Assembly: GCA_018806915.1 (NCBI GenBank)
Contig: JAGKQI010000059.1
Location: 930,001 to 994,000, forward strand
Source: Phytophthora colocasiae
Lineage: Eukaryota; Oomycota; Peronosporomycetes; Peronosporales; Peronosporaceae
DNA length: 64,000 bases
Direction: 5' to 3'
Part shown: in pieces, positions 29,415 through 39,848 of the stretch
How the letters are laid out: each line of letters begins with the position of its first letter
How positions within the stretch are numbered: the first letter of the stretch is position 1
The notes under the pieces: model-generated
Database searches by the model: none
What the model saw: the letters and a program-made list of their open reading frames with translations, nothing else
What the model was told of the DNA's origin: nothing
Translations under genes and position numbers: made by a program

Positions 29415-31413
29415 CAGAGGGCGACAGCATCGAGGACGGTTTTTGGTATTACTTCGTCAATACTACGTCGATTTCTACAAAATTTGGAAGCTCCCAAGCT
29501 GTTGCAACTGACACTGTATGCGGTAAGCCAGCTGCTTTATCTCCTGAGACCTTGCATACTAGATGCGATGTTATTTTGTATCGCAACCCTAACGCCATTT
29601 TAGCCACTGACAACAGGATATTTGAACCGTGTGAATACATATATGTTGACATTATATACCATTCAATTTATTATGTTGTACAGGTGACTGTTTTATCCCC
29701 GCCGCAAATCGGAGTCAAAAATAGCAATACCACTGCAGAATTCACATTCAGAGATGGCGTCCAAGCGCCGCAGCAAGAAACCTCGTCGAGGCCAAGCTGA
29801 CGCAGAGAGAGCGATCGAGTATGTGAAAGATAACCGCAGTGGGGCTCTTACCATAGGAGAAAAGCTCGACATACTCGCATTGCAGGCCAATTTCCGCAGA
29901 GAAGTGCAGCCAAAAACGAAGGAGTGACCAACAAAATCGCTCGATTACTCAACCGCTCAAACAAAACAGTCGGAGATGTTTGGTCTGCGTATTGTGCTGA
30001 CGGATACGTTGTTGCGGCTGCCCTTCCGGCAAACCGAGAGGATAAAATGACACGACTTCCGCGATCGTTGGCAATGCAAGCATCTGTGCGTGACTTTATT
30101 CGTGGTCGCTGTGAGACCCGGACTAGAACGACAGCTAAAGATGTGATGCATTTGTTAGTTGAAATGGAGTATTTAGTGGTTGACATGAACGATGCAGACG
30201 CCTCAAAATCAGCTTTACGAACCGTGCAACGCTTTCTGAAGGGGCAAGGTTATGATAGAGGTGCTCATAAAGGAAAAGGATTGAAGCTGTCTGCTGCTAA
30301 TAACTTGGCGAGGGCAGAATACATTCAGCAAATGACCAACAGTGAACGTTCATCGCGGCGTACTGTTTATCTTGATGAGAGTTACATACACCAGCACTAT
30401 GCACGCCACAACGACTCGCTATTTGATCCGACGGATACAAGAAGTGTCAAAGCTAAGCACAAAGGCAGGAGGCTTTGCTTTATAGCTGCAATTTTGGACA
30501 AAGATCGCTCAGTAGATGATAACGATCGTACCTCCGAACAATCGGCTCAGCTGCTGTCAGATACGGTGGACATTTTTGAGGGAGGAAAACAGACAAAAGA
30601 CTATCATGGAATGTTTTGTCACGATTATTTCGTCGAGTGGATGGAAAAATTGCTAAGTGTGTTAGATACTATGGGGCTCAAAAGCTGTGTTATCGTGATG
30701 GACAATGCCAAATACCACAAAGTGCTGCTTAAATCGACACCTAAGTCAGGCATTGCGCGGGGAAAAATGCTGGATTCAATGCGAGAATATGGTCTGGAAG
30801 TCCCTGAAAATGCAACAAAGCCAATTTTGTGGGAAATTCTGTCTAGCTACATCAAAGCACAAGTCGTTCCTGTGGTAGTTAGCATGGCACGAGCAAAAGG
30901 TCATGATGTGATTTTCACTCCTCCATATCATTCAGATCTTCAGCCTATCGAAATTTGTTTGGGCTATCGTAAAGGGAGAAGTCGGTCGCCAATACACCAC
31001 CACCACAACGTTTGCTGACATTCGGCCACGCCTAGAGCGAGCCTTCGCCAACCTAGCACCTTCGACTGTGCAGGGTTGTATTGATAGTGCAAACAGGCAG
31101 TTGGTCAAGCTTAAGAATCATCTCGAGGCTATGGATGCCTGCGATGAACAAACGTCCGAAGATGATAGTGCATCTGACTAACAACATTTCTAGCAACGTG
31201 ATTGGCTTACGTAAACCGAAATATTATATTTTTTACTGCTAATAAAGAGTAGTGATCTCTTATATAGGTGTCAACTTAACTCGAAGTTTCCTCGTGGACG
31301 CCTGGAAGATAGTTAACGAGAGTACCACCAATCGAATCAACACGCCACGAGAAATCGTTTGGTGCAATTTTTGTGGGGGGTCAAAAAACCGTCCTCGATG
31401 CTGTCGCCCTCTG
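29415..31413 (+). mobile_element. IS630/Tc1-related transposon with wide D-E spacing
   Basis: Perfect inverted repeats of 30 bp (29415-29444 and 31384-31413, start CAGAGGGCGACAGCATCGAG) are flanked by TAA on both sides (29412-29414, 31414-31416). The 2.0-kb element contains one plus-strand transposase. TAA may be TA plus a chance base, since the superfamily targets TA. Confidence 0.85.
29754..31181 (+). pseudogene. IS630/Tc1-like transposase with two frameshifts
   Basis: ATG 29754 opens a frame with a bipartite basic stretch (KRRSKKPRRG), likely nuclear targeting. It runs out at a stop near 29925. The protein then continues in another frame with a helix-turn-helix (NKIARLLNRSNKTVGDVW). Catalytic motifs follow: VYLDESYIH, VIVMDNAKYHK and TPPYHSDLQPIE. 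The second Asp and the Glu are separated by 82 residues instead of about 34 in Tc1. One extra T near 30952-30957 shifts the frame right after the Glu; the C-terminus (VGRQYTTTTTFADIRPRLE) continues in the new frame to a stop at 31179-31181. Two small indels thus inactivate an otherwise complete gene. Confidence 0.8.
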
Positions 31414-31793
31414 TAAGCAAATATTCGGTTTAAACGCCTAGGCGTTATACAACGAACAAAAGTGCAATATTTGTCGGGCGAGATTCAGGGTTCACTTTGC
31501 TGTGGTGACGTAGGCCCGACCCTCCTATGATAGTGTAGTTTCGACGTTTGCTTTTGCCCATGGTGCTTGAAATGCGGTCTGTGCAAACAAAGAGAGATTG
31601 ATGTCGAGCTCTGTTGGCCAACCATCCCTTCCGTCTGTGGTTTAAGGGCTAATTTCAAAGCACGCACTATTGCTAACAAGGAAGTAGGCGTTCTATTCTG
31701 CTATGTGCTCTATTCGAACATTTGTGTGTGAATTCGACAATTCCCGATTTTGGACATAGCGCCTAGTCGCAGTGTGCGGGGGAAGACGGTAGT

Positions 31794-32170
31794 AGCTGTC
31801 ACTGACAGTGTCAGTGCATTTGCGAGGGTCAAATTGCTCCGCAGATCCGCTGCTGTGCACTTTGTCATGGTCACGATAAGGCCGCATAATCGTCGCCTGG
31901 CTCGTCATCGCTGAGCCAAACGGAGCTGCTATGCAAAGCTTCGAATCTAAATGCACAGACCCGTCGTCGCCGAGACGCATCGGGTGTCGACTCGGACATA
32001 AATGGCGAGCTTTCCCTTCAAGCGAGTTGAATTCCCGCCGCCGTTGTTGAACACCTCGCCAACTTGAAAGCTCGAGTCGGAATTCCACCGAGAAACGCGG
32101 CCACTGCAATCGGAAAACGCTACGATTGCTTCTCCGCGTTGAAGTTGTGTAGCGTGGTCCGCGGTCCGTG
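31794..32170. other. Intergenic, no gene recognised
   Basis: Short stretch between the IS630-like region and the hAT element. Nothing recognised. GGTAAATG at 32171-32178 is the hAT target duplication. Confidence 0.4.
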
Positions 32171-32318
32171 GGTAAATGTAGAGGTGGCGACGTTAGTGTT
32201 ATCTCGATAACACGAAAGTAACGTTAACGGTGTTAAGTTAGTCAAGTTAGAAAAAGATCACGGGAAGAGGAGGAAGAGGAGGGCAGAACCAGAGGAAGAG
32301 GATTCGAGTGATGTAGAC

Positions 32319-33899
32319 ATGTCAGAGGATGATAATGAAGACTTTACTGACGACAAACCGATGGTATCGGGCCCAGCGGACGGCTCACTCGATCATCCAG
32401 AGGGAGAAGGGGATGTAGTAATGAGTTCACCGAGCTCTAGCGCGAGGCGACAAAGGGATTTAACGATTTCGGAAACACAAACCGAGCACAGCGGCCGCAA
32501 ACCTGGGCAGAGTCAGAGAACTAGGTATGGCTCTCAGTCACCATGGGATCCTGAGCACTGGGATGGTGACTTGGACGACCTGAAAAGGCGATTGGATGGT
32601 CCCACGATCCACCACGAGCTCAAAAGGGAGATTATCCAGATCCTCCAGGTGCCGGACGAGCGAACGCGAGAGCTCTTGCACTTCCTCGTAGAGACGGTAT
32701 CCAGGTTGTCCCTTCACGAGCAACATCAACTCTTGGCAGCGGACTTAAACGATACAGATCAGCGGCAGGCCCTCATGGCCCAATATCAAATTCCGGAGCC
32801 AGTGGTCCGCCAATGGCAAGAGACAATCAGGTCGGAACTGGCAGCCCAAGCCTGCCAGGACGAACTTGATAGTTCAACGTCGACTCAACCGCGACCATCA
32901 GACTCGGACTACGTACCATCCCAGACTCCGAGCTCCGAAGAGTCAGAGCTGTCACCAAGAACAACTCCCAAGGGGAGAGTTTCGAAAGTCCCTGCAGAGC
33001 TGCGCGGTCCCACCAAAGCATTTCGAGTGGGATCTCGCAATATTCTACAAGACTCAAGCGAAACGGACAGTCAGGGCAGCGGGGATGATCCTATCAGAAA
33101 TCTACAAGCTCAATTCGATGAAGTAGCGAGTCCAAAGCCTAAGAAGGCCGAGGATACGCCGCAGAAATGGTACGATGTGTGGGACGCTCAAGAACATGAT
33201 TGGGTACAACACACTGGGATCGCGTACCCAGCAGTAGCGGCCCCGACAGCAGTGTGGGAAAACGCGGTCACCAAGGAACCCAACCGAGTTCAACATTTAC
33301 TCCGAAGCTTCAGTCATGCGCATCTGATTGTGCTCGGCATGGAGCCCCGGACCATCATTCTTTTGACATCGGCTTGGAGGCACCAGTGCTGGAGGGCAGC
33401 GGTGCAAAATGGTATCCAGAATCAGGCTAACCCGGAGCGGAGCAACAGACTGAAGGAATGGGAACGACGCGTGGATAGCGTGGCGGAAAGAAGCAAACAG
33501 AGTGTGCTGATCAAAAGTTCTCAGGAATGGATGACATTACGCCAGGAAAAGTATGGCCATGATCCAGTCATGCGGTTATGCTCCCCTCATCGTGCCAGCG
33601 CATTAGGCGCCTACCTCCTCTGTGCCTTTTTGTATGCAGAAAAGATAGCAGCGATGCTTGGCGGGTACGCTCACCCGAACGATTCGATAGTGGAATTGCT
33701 GTTGAGGTATCTAGAAGCCTACCGGACTAAACCTCGGTTTCGCGCAAATTTCGAACACGAAGAGGGAGTCGACACGGTAGTTCTTCAGTGGACGAAGGTG
33801 GCTAGTTTTATGGACAAGGCGGTGGCCGACAGCAGTACGGCTGGGGATGACTTCGACCATAACGATGGGGAAGAGGGCGCCTTAGCCACACAGTACTAA
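32319..33899 (+). CDS. LINE ORF1 protein
   Basis: An intact 526-codon frame. The start is acidic (MSEDDNEDFTDD), then a charged, Ser/Gln-rich region; residues 75-150 are predicted helical (NHELK-type charged heptads around IHHELKREIIQILQVPDE). The second half has a Trp-rich folded region (TPQKWYDVWDAQEHDW, TSAWRHQCWRAAV) and ends acidic. No CCHC knuckle is present, unlike many ORF1 proteins. By position it should bind element RNA and help form the RNP. The ATG follows a purine-rich leader (32260-32310). Confidence 0.75.
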   Translation: MSEDDNEDFTDDKPMVSGPADGSLDHPEGEGDVVMSSPSSSARRQRDLTISETQTEHSGRKPGQSQRTRYGSQSPWDPEHWDGDLDDLKRRLDGPTIHHELKREIIQILQVPDERTRELLHFLVETVSRLSLHEQHQLLAADLNDTDQRQALMAQYQIPEPVVRQWQETIRSELAAQACQDELDSSTSTQPRPSDSDYVPSQTPSSEESELSPRTTPKGRVSKVPAELRGPTKAFRVGSRNILQDSSETDSQGSGDDPIRNLQAQFDEVASPKPKKAEDTPQKWYDVWDAQEHDWVQHTGIAYPAVAAPTAVWENAVTKEPNRVQHLLRSFSHAHLIVLGMEPRTIILLTSAWRHQCWRAAVQNGIQNQANPERSNRLKEWERRVDSVAERSKQSVLIKSSQEWMTLRQEKYGHDPVMRLCSPHRASALGAYLLCAFLYAEKIAAMLGGYAHPNDSIVELLLRYLEAYRTKPRFRANFEHEEGVDTVVLQWTKVASFMDKAVADSSTAGDDFDHNDGEEGALATQY

Positions 33900-33990
33900 G
33901 GGCAACTCACAGTTGCCCACCGGAGGCACCTTCAGCGAGGTACCACCGGGTTATGATATATACGGGGCAAATAAGCTATTAGAAACCTCG

Positions 33991-36900
33991 ATGTATCATA
34001 CAGATAAAGAAAAGGACTTAAAACTCGGGCTACGACCGACGGATCTACGAATTATGACGCAAAATGTCCGGGGCTTCAAACAGAAGGATCGTCGGCAGTG
34101 GCTGGCGGCATGGCGTTCGATACCCAAGGCTCTCAGACCAGCGCTGATCCTGGTCCAGGAGACCCATGTCAAAACGAACGCGGAAGTCACAGCCATCGAC
34201 GACCAGTGGAAACGAATTTGGGGGCGGTCGAACGAGAACCAGCCGATGTCCTACTGGAGTACAGGACCGGTGGACCAAGGTGGTGTCGGGATACTAATCT
34301 TTCCGGAGTACCTCCATGAAGTGGAGCCGTGGAATATCCATCTTTGGACGCCGCGGTCGCTCGGAGTAGTGCTTTCGCAGATGCATGTGCTAAATATTTA
34401 CGCTCCAGCGACGAGCAAACCTGACAGAGACGCCTTCTTCGACAAATTGGGGCAATGGCGGTTGGCTCGAACGGAGAGCGTTATAATGGGAGGCGATTTC
34501 AACTGCGTGGAAGTTCCAGTGCTAGACCGACTAGGAGGACACCGCCCTGATCGTTCAGAAAGTGCACCACTCTCGAGGTTAGTGAAGACAAGCGAGTTGA
34601 CAGACGCGAGAATGCTCCTGGGCTCAGCGCTGACGGATCTTCATTTGGAACCTACCGAACATTTCACGTATTGGACCAAGGAACATGCTAGTCGGATCGA
34701 TCGGTTTTACGTGGCAAGGAGTAGAAGTCAGTGGGTTCAATGGTTAGATGTGCAATTGCCACCGGTACCGTCGGACCATAATACCGTCAGTCTTCATTTA
34801 AGGGACCCTGCTTCTCGGCCAAGACGGCAGCATTCCCGCCCCGCCAACTATCTGTTTAGAGGTCGACATAATGATAGACTGGCGGAGGAACTCCGTGAGG
34901 AAGTGGCAGCAATTGACCAAGAGAACCCAGCAGAGATCCGCTCTGAGTCAACCTCGGCAGATACTCCCAGAGGAGGAGACTGGGATGAGTGGCTGAGTCA
35001 GTGCAAAACAGCTATCCAAACAATTTCTACCAGAGACGCGCAACGGCGACAGACTCTATCCCAAAAATTGACGAGGCAGCTACAAGAAAACGCCCAAACC
35101 AGGAAGCAACTTCTCGATGCCTTCGTACAAGATATCAAGGAGAAAAACCTGAGTCATTTTGGCAACATTCTGCACAGGACGCCAGAGGACATCAGGTGGC
35201 TGTACCGGAGGACGGCGATCTGGGAACGAGACCAACGTGTCTCGCGTATTGAATCGCACGGAGATATTCTATTTCACCCTGACGATTCTATCCCGGAACG
35301 TTTTGCCAAAGCATGGAAACCATTAATGGGCCAGAGGCATAGCCTGGTGGACGCCGAGGCCATGGAATCCGAAGTCAGAAGTTTTGTCCAGATCCCATCA
35401 GAGCGTACCGTTTCCGATGCGGAAAATACCATACTTTTGGCTCCGATCTCGGACGAGGATGTACTAGCAGCAATCAGTCGGATACAACGACACAAGGCGG
35501 CTGGAGAAGATGGATTAAACAACGATTTTTACCGGGACTGCGCATCTGAAATAGCTCCCAAACTGGGGCTAGTGTGCAACGACCTGCTGCAAGGCCACCC
35601 ACCCCCTCCTTCGTTTCTCAAAGCGATAGTGGTTCCCCTACGGAAGAAAGGGGACTCACCCAATGCAATGGACTACAGGCCGATCTCCCTACTCCAAAGC
35701 AGCTATAAGATCTTTGCCAAGATCTTAGCGATGCGGCTGCAACAATTCCTCGGGCGGCTCATCGGAAATACACAGCAGGGGTTTGTACATGGCCGACAAC
35801 TGGGAAGGTCAGTAGCTATGATGGTATCAATGCTCGAGACGAGATTTCACGAGGAGGGCGGTTCTCCAGATGATAGCCCGGGTATCTTGCTCCTCGACTT
35901 TTGCAAAGGCATATGACACAGTGGACCGGGTATATCTCATGGAGGTACTTCGCCAGTTTGGTTTCGCGAAGGAATTTGTCTCCCTAATGGAACGACTGCA
36001 CTTAGGCACGACAGCCCACTTCCTTGTAAATGGAGAGAAATCACAAGCGATGGAAGTCAGGTCCGGAATACGACAAGGGTGTCCTTTAGCTCCGCTGTTG
36101 TTCATCCTAGCGGTCGAGGTGCTGGCGATAGCGGTGACTAAGCAGTCAACCATTACGGGAATGACGGTACCTGGGGATCCAAGGAAGCGTGAACACAAAT
36201 TCTCTGCATTTGTGGACGACTCCTCACTGTTCCTACAGCACAGCAGTCAATTACCGGATGCACTGGAAGTGATCCAGGCATTTGGAAGAATTTCGGGCCT
36301 CCATGTTCAACCAGCAAAAAGTTGTTTCATTTTCCTGAACACAGCAGTAGTGGGTACGGAGTGGCACGGCATTCCGGTTCTGCAGCAAGGACGGACTCAG
36401 AAGTACCTAGGATATGAACTTGGGGTGGTGGATCAACAACAGGTTAATTGGGCACAGCGCATCCGGGCCATCAAGCGTCGGATGGTGACAGCAGAAGAAG
36501 CGTCGACGACTGTACAAGATAGGGTAGACCTCTTCAACACGGTCGTACTACCAGCAATCCTGTTCACAGCAAAGGTATTCGCTCCCCCACCGCAAGTGCT
36601 GGAGCTCCTTATCAATATCCAGAAGCAATTTATCTGAAAAAAGCAAATGAAGGACGACCCAAGCCGACACAAAATGTCTCCGCTGTTGATCTTCCAACCA
36701 CGAGAAGCAGGCGGTCTAGGCCTCGTCGCAATCCCAGTGGCGATCCAGACGCAACGGGTCACAGGATCGATGCTATGGTTACTCAGCCAGGATGATGAAT
36801 ATAAAGCGGCCTGGAGATTCTGGGTCGGAATTCAGCATGGAGAAGGTGTGAGTCCAAGACGGCCAGCCCGGAAGAAGGCGCAGAAGGCCGTATTCAACCC

Positions 36901-38530
36901 TCAACAACGAGTAAGACAAGAACTGGGGGAGTACTTAGCGCCTCCGCCAGCAAAGGTGGAGCAAATTACGCGGTATGTGCACAGGCACATTGCTACGCTG
37001 AGTCATAGGGCGATGTCGGAACCACGCAGTGCTACGAGACAACCTCAGGATATGGAGCGGATCGAGATATTGGTGGATCTCGAGAATATACCCTTCCATC
37101 AGCTGATGCCACGAGAGGTAGAGACATTCTGGGGCACATTTTCCTGGGCAGACAACCCATGGATTCCAGAAGCTTCAGCACCTGAGCTAACCAGGAAGAA
37201 ATATGCCAAGTTGAGAGTGTCCGCTATTCAAGATCTCCACATTCAACGTACCTCGGAAACAAGCTTCTCCTTCAGGGTGCAGCGGATCGGGGAAAAGGGC
37301 CACACGATAGCCAAAATAGAGAGATGGGCGATCGCTATCATCCTATGTTCTCCCAGAGTGCCCGTGGGGGGTGTTATCGGACAACCTCCCCCGTTGAAGT
37401 TACGCCAGGCCCCGTCGAGTTTGGCCACGCTAGTATGGACCAAGACCCCTAGTGGTGTCGTCACGGGACAATCCTCGACAGGCCTCGACGCAGTAAAACT
37501 CCGTCAAAGAGTTGACGGAGTCACATGGAAGGTGGAGAGCTATGACACCAATTTTTTCAGGGACGAGAAGGTCGAAGAAATTCCGATGGAAGGGAAGATA
37601 CTGGTGTTTGAAGCCCATCCACTCCTCCACGAATTTCCTTGGACGGTTGATGGCTCCAAGTCTAATCGGCATCTACTGAAGCATTTGAAAAAGAACGTGA
37701 AGAAATGGTGCTTGAAACGACTTTCCAAGCCGGCGGGAGCTATTCTCACCAAATGGGCGAAGACACGCCTCGCAAACTCGTGGGCAAGCGGGCTTCAGAG
37801 CCAGCAGCCAAAAGAATTGTGGGATCACCAAGACACACTTACCAGCTACCAGGTCTGGGTGATGTACCGGGTAGCGACGTCCCAGTTGAATATGTACTAC
37901 ACAGGCAGACTGCCTGGCAGCAAGTGCCCACTGGACGAGGACTGCAAGCCGACCACTAACACAAATACGTTGGCACACATTCTGTGGGATTGTCGGCGGG
38001 CGAAGGAATGGTGGATTCGAGTACTGCAACACTGGACGGGGTACGAAGTAACGGAAGCACACCTGCGGCAATATAAGGATTATATTTCGGCGAGGACGGC
38101 ACCACCGATATCACAGCAATTCCAAGTACGGCTAAAAGCCCGCTACGGCCGATGGAAGAAGGAATATGAGCAGCAACCATACCGAATTTGGTGGGCTTTT
38201 TGCAGCATAGGGATCGCCATATTATGGCAGATCCGGAATCAAGTGGTCCATGACGGAAAAGTATGGTCGAAGAAACAACAAGTCGACGCTATGTGGGCCC
38301 AATGTGAGCATCAGATGTTAGCGGTGGCCAAACGCGAGCAACGAACACCCCAGCTGCGGATCCAAGGTCTTCAGCTACAGATTAGCTTGGAATGCTGGAC
38401 GGAAATGGCCATTGAGGATGGCAAGTGGGCAAATGGGAATGCATCGCTCCTGAAGGCCTCCTGGCATGAGCAGCAAGTACTCGCTCTTCCGAGGAGATTG
38501 TATTTATCTCAAGTAGCTAATAACGCATAA
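33991..38530 (+). pseudogene. LINE ORF2: endonuclease and reverse transcriptase, two lesions
   Basis: From ATG 33991 the protein has an EEP endonuclease (MTQNVRGF, VQETHV, GGDFNC, SRIDRFYV, PSDHNTV) over about 240 residues. Then come a charged linker and reverse transcriptase blocks: IVVPLRKKGD, YRPISLL, QQGFVHGR, GIRQGCPLAPLLF and FSAFVDDSSLF. The catalytic box is FVDD rather than the common YADD. An extra T near 35899-35902 shifts the frame in LLLDF|AKAYDTVDR. A TGA at 36635-36637 (probably from TGG) stops it after IQKQFI. Beyond it the same frame runs 627 codons to 38530, including a Cys/His cluster (CPLDEDCK ... LAHILWDC) that matches the LINE C-terminal zinc motif. Two point changes disable it. 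Confidence 0.9.
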
Positions 38531-39421
38531 AGTTAAATAGACTACTTTCTCTCTCAAGTTAGAAAAAGATAACACGGGGTCATATTTGTATTTATCGTAA
38601 CCTATTTGACTATTTATTGTAAAAACATCAAATTTGTTTGCGGTGCTTCGTGGTGTCCAACATCACAATTAGATCAGGTTCGCTCCATCCTGTGGCAACG
38701 TGAATGCAAGTCTCTAGAAGGCAACCTGAGCCTTGAGAAGTACTAGAAGAGTGCCCGTGAGCTGCAGTTGCAGACACCGCACGACTACGAGTACCTGAGG
38801 AAGAACGAGCGCTTCAGCATCCACTTGTGCGATACCACAACGACCAATGAACCATTGGTAGCAACATCCCGACCGCAAAAAGTGTTTGAACTACTTGCAG
38901 CGGTATTTGAGCTAGGCAACTTGCAGTTTGCAATGGAAAACGAAATTTGCGTCGCAGTTAGGAACGACCCAACCAGAGGAATGGAGCTGGTCGCTTCTTC
39001 GCTCAAGATGCACACCCCACCCCGAGTCAATTGTACGTCATTCTTGCTGCTGCAACCATGAAGCTTGCGCGACTGGCCGGATCAATTGGAGGGAATATCG
39101 ATGCAGACAAGCACAACAACACCTTTGTCTACGCGTCGTAGCAAACTTGTAGGTTACGGTAGCCTGCTACATACGGTAAAGTAAAGCCTCACTCCGACTG
39201 GTGTCAGCACTTCGTTGTGGAATTCCAGTGAGACTTAAATGTGGCTATTGCCATTTATTATGAGGTTACGTTTGTGATTGGCTGCTGTCGAGACCAATGA
39301 GCGGTCCGTATTGGAGCGTGTTATCCCTCGTTAACCAACTAACTCCTGACACAGGCTAGGTGTGAAAGATTTGACGGTACTTGGCGTTAAAAAAAGTAAC
39401 GTCGCCACCTCTAGGTAAATG

Positions 39422-39846
39422 CACTCCAATGGTGGTCAGATCTTTAGGTGCACCTGCACCAAAGTTCTCGAAAACCTTCACGCGAAAAAAAAATACATTT
39501 TCGAAGATCGCTTCCAGGCAAATCTCATGTTGCAATGCGACTTCTCCCGCTCACTACTGTCGAACGACAACTTGCCAGTCAACTAACGCAGTTCCTGCCT
39601 TGTCGACCACCTAACTCGAAGCGAAACGCGCATTGCCAGAGCCAGAGCTGCGACGAAAACCGAGACCACCTTCTTCGTTCTCAAATCTTTTTGTCTTCGC
39701 GTTCCGGCTCACGTTCCACCGGCGCAGCACGGCAAGAACACGGTTGGAGAGAGCGTTGCTACGCGAAAAGTTGTCCTAGCAAATCTACGTTGGCTCCTCA
39801 ACACTGGTGCTGGTTCATGAGATCATAGAGGGGGAAAGTGTTCGAT
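39422..39846. other. Intergenic between hAT and Tc1 elements
   Basis: About 430 bp. Short frames on the plus strand (39381-39614, 39448-39828) are Ser/Arg-rich and show no family. Nothing else seen. Confidence 0.4.
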
Positions 39847-39848
39847 TA

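Larger units (their letters stand above)
29355..31793. mobile_element. Outer TIR pair around the IS630-like element
   Basis: 29355-29392 and 31756-31793 are perfect 38-bp inverted repeats (start ACTACCGTCTTCCCCCGC). They lie outside the TIRs of the IS630-like element, 22 bp from its left end and about 340 bp from its right end. This suggests an older MITE-like element whose left side was hit by the insertion. No target duplication was identified for the outer pair. Confidence 0.6.
32259..38553 (+). mobile_element. LINE (non-LTR retrotransposon), full length, 17-bp target duplication
   Basis: TCAAGTTAGAAAAAGAT at 32242-32258 is repeated at 38554-38570 and brackets a 6.3-kb element with ORF1 and ORF2. 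ORF2 has an apurinic-type endonuclease, reverse transcriptase and a terminal Cys/His motif, as in L1-like LINEs. There is no poly-A tail; the 3' end reads AGACTACTTTCTCTC. Both ORF2 lesions are single-base changes, so the copy is young. It sits inside the hAT element. Confidence 0.92.
32179..39413. mobile_element. hAT-type element with 8-bp target duplication, split by a LINE
   Basis: GGTAAATG at 32171-32178 repeats at 39414-39421. The ends are inverted repeats TAGAGGTGGCGACGTTA (32179-32195 and 39397-39413). An 8-bp duplication with TAGAG/CAGAG-type ends is the hAT signature. Without the LINE and its duplicated target the element is about 920 bp, so it is non-autonomous. Its inside has a 97-codon frame at 38768-39061 with no recognised domain. 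Confidence 0.85.

Noticed and set aside
32038..32109. Gene on the minus strand at 31693-32109
   Set aside because: The frame crosses the outer inverted repeat and part of its sequence is the complement of the transposon end; no domain was found.
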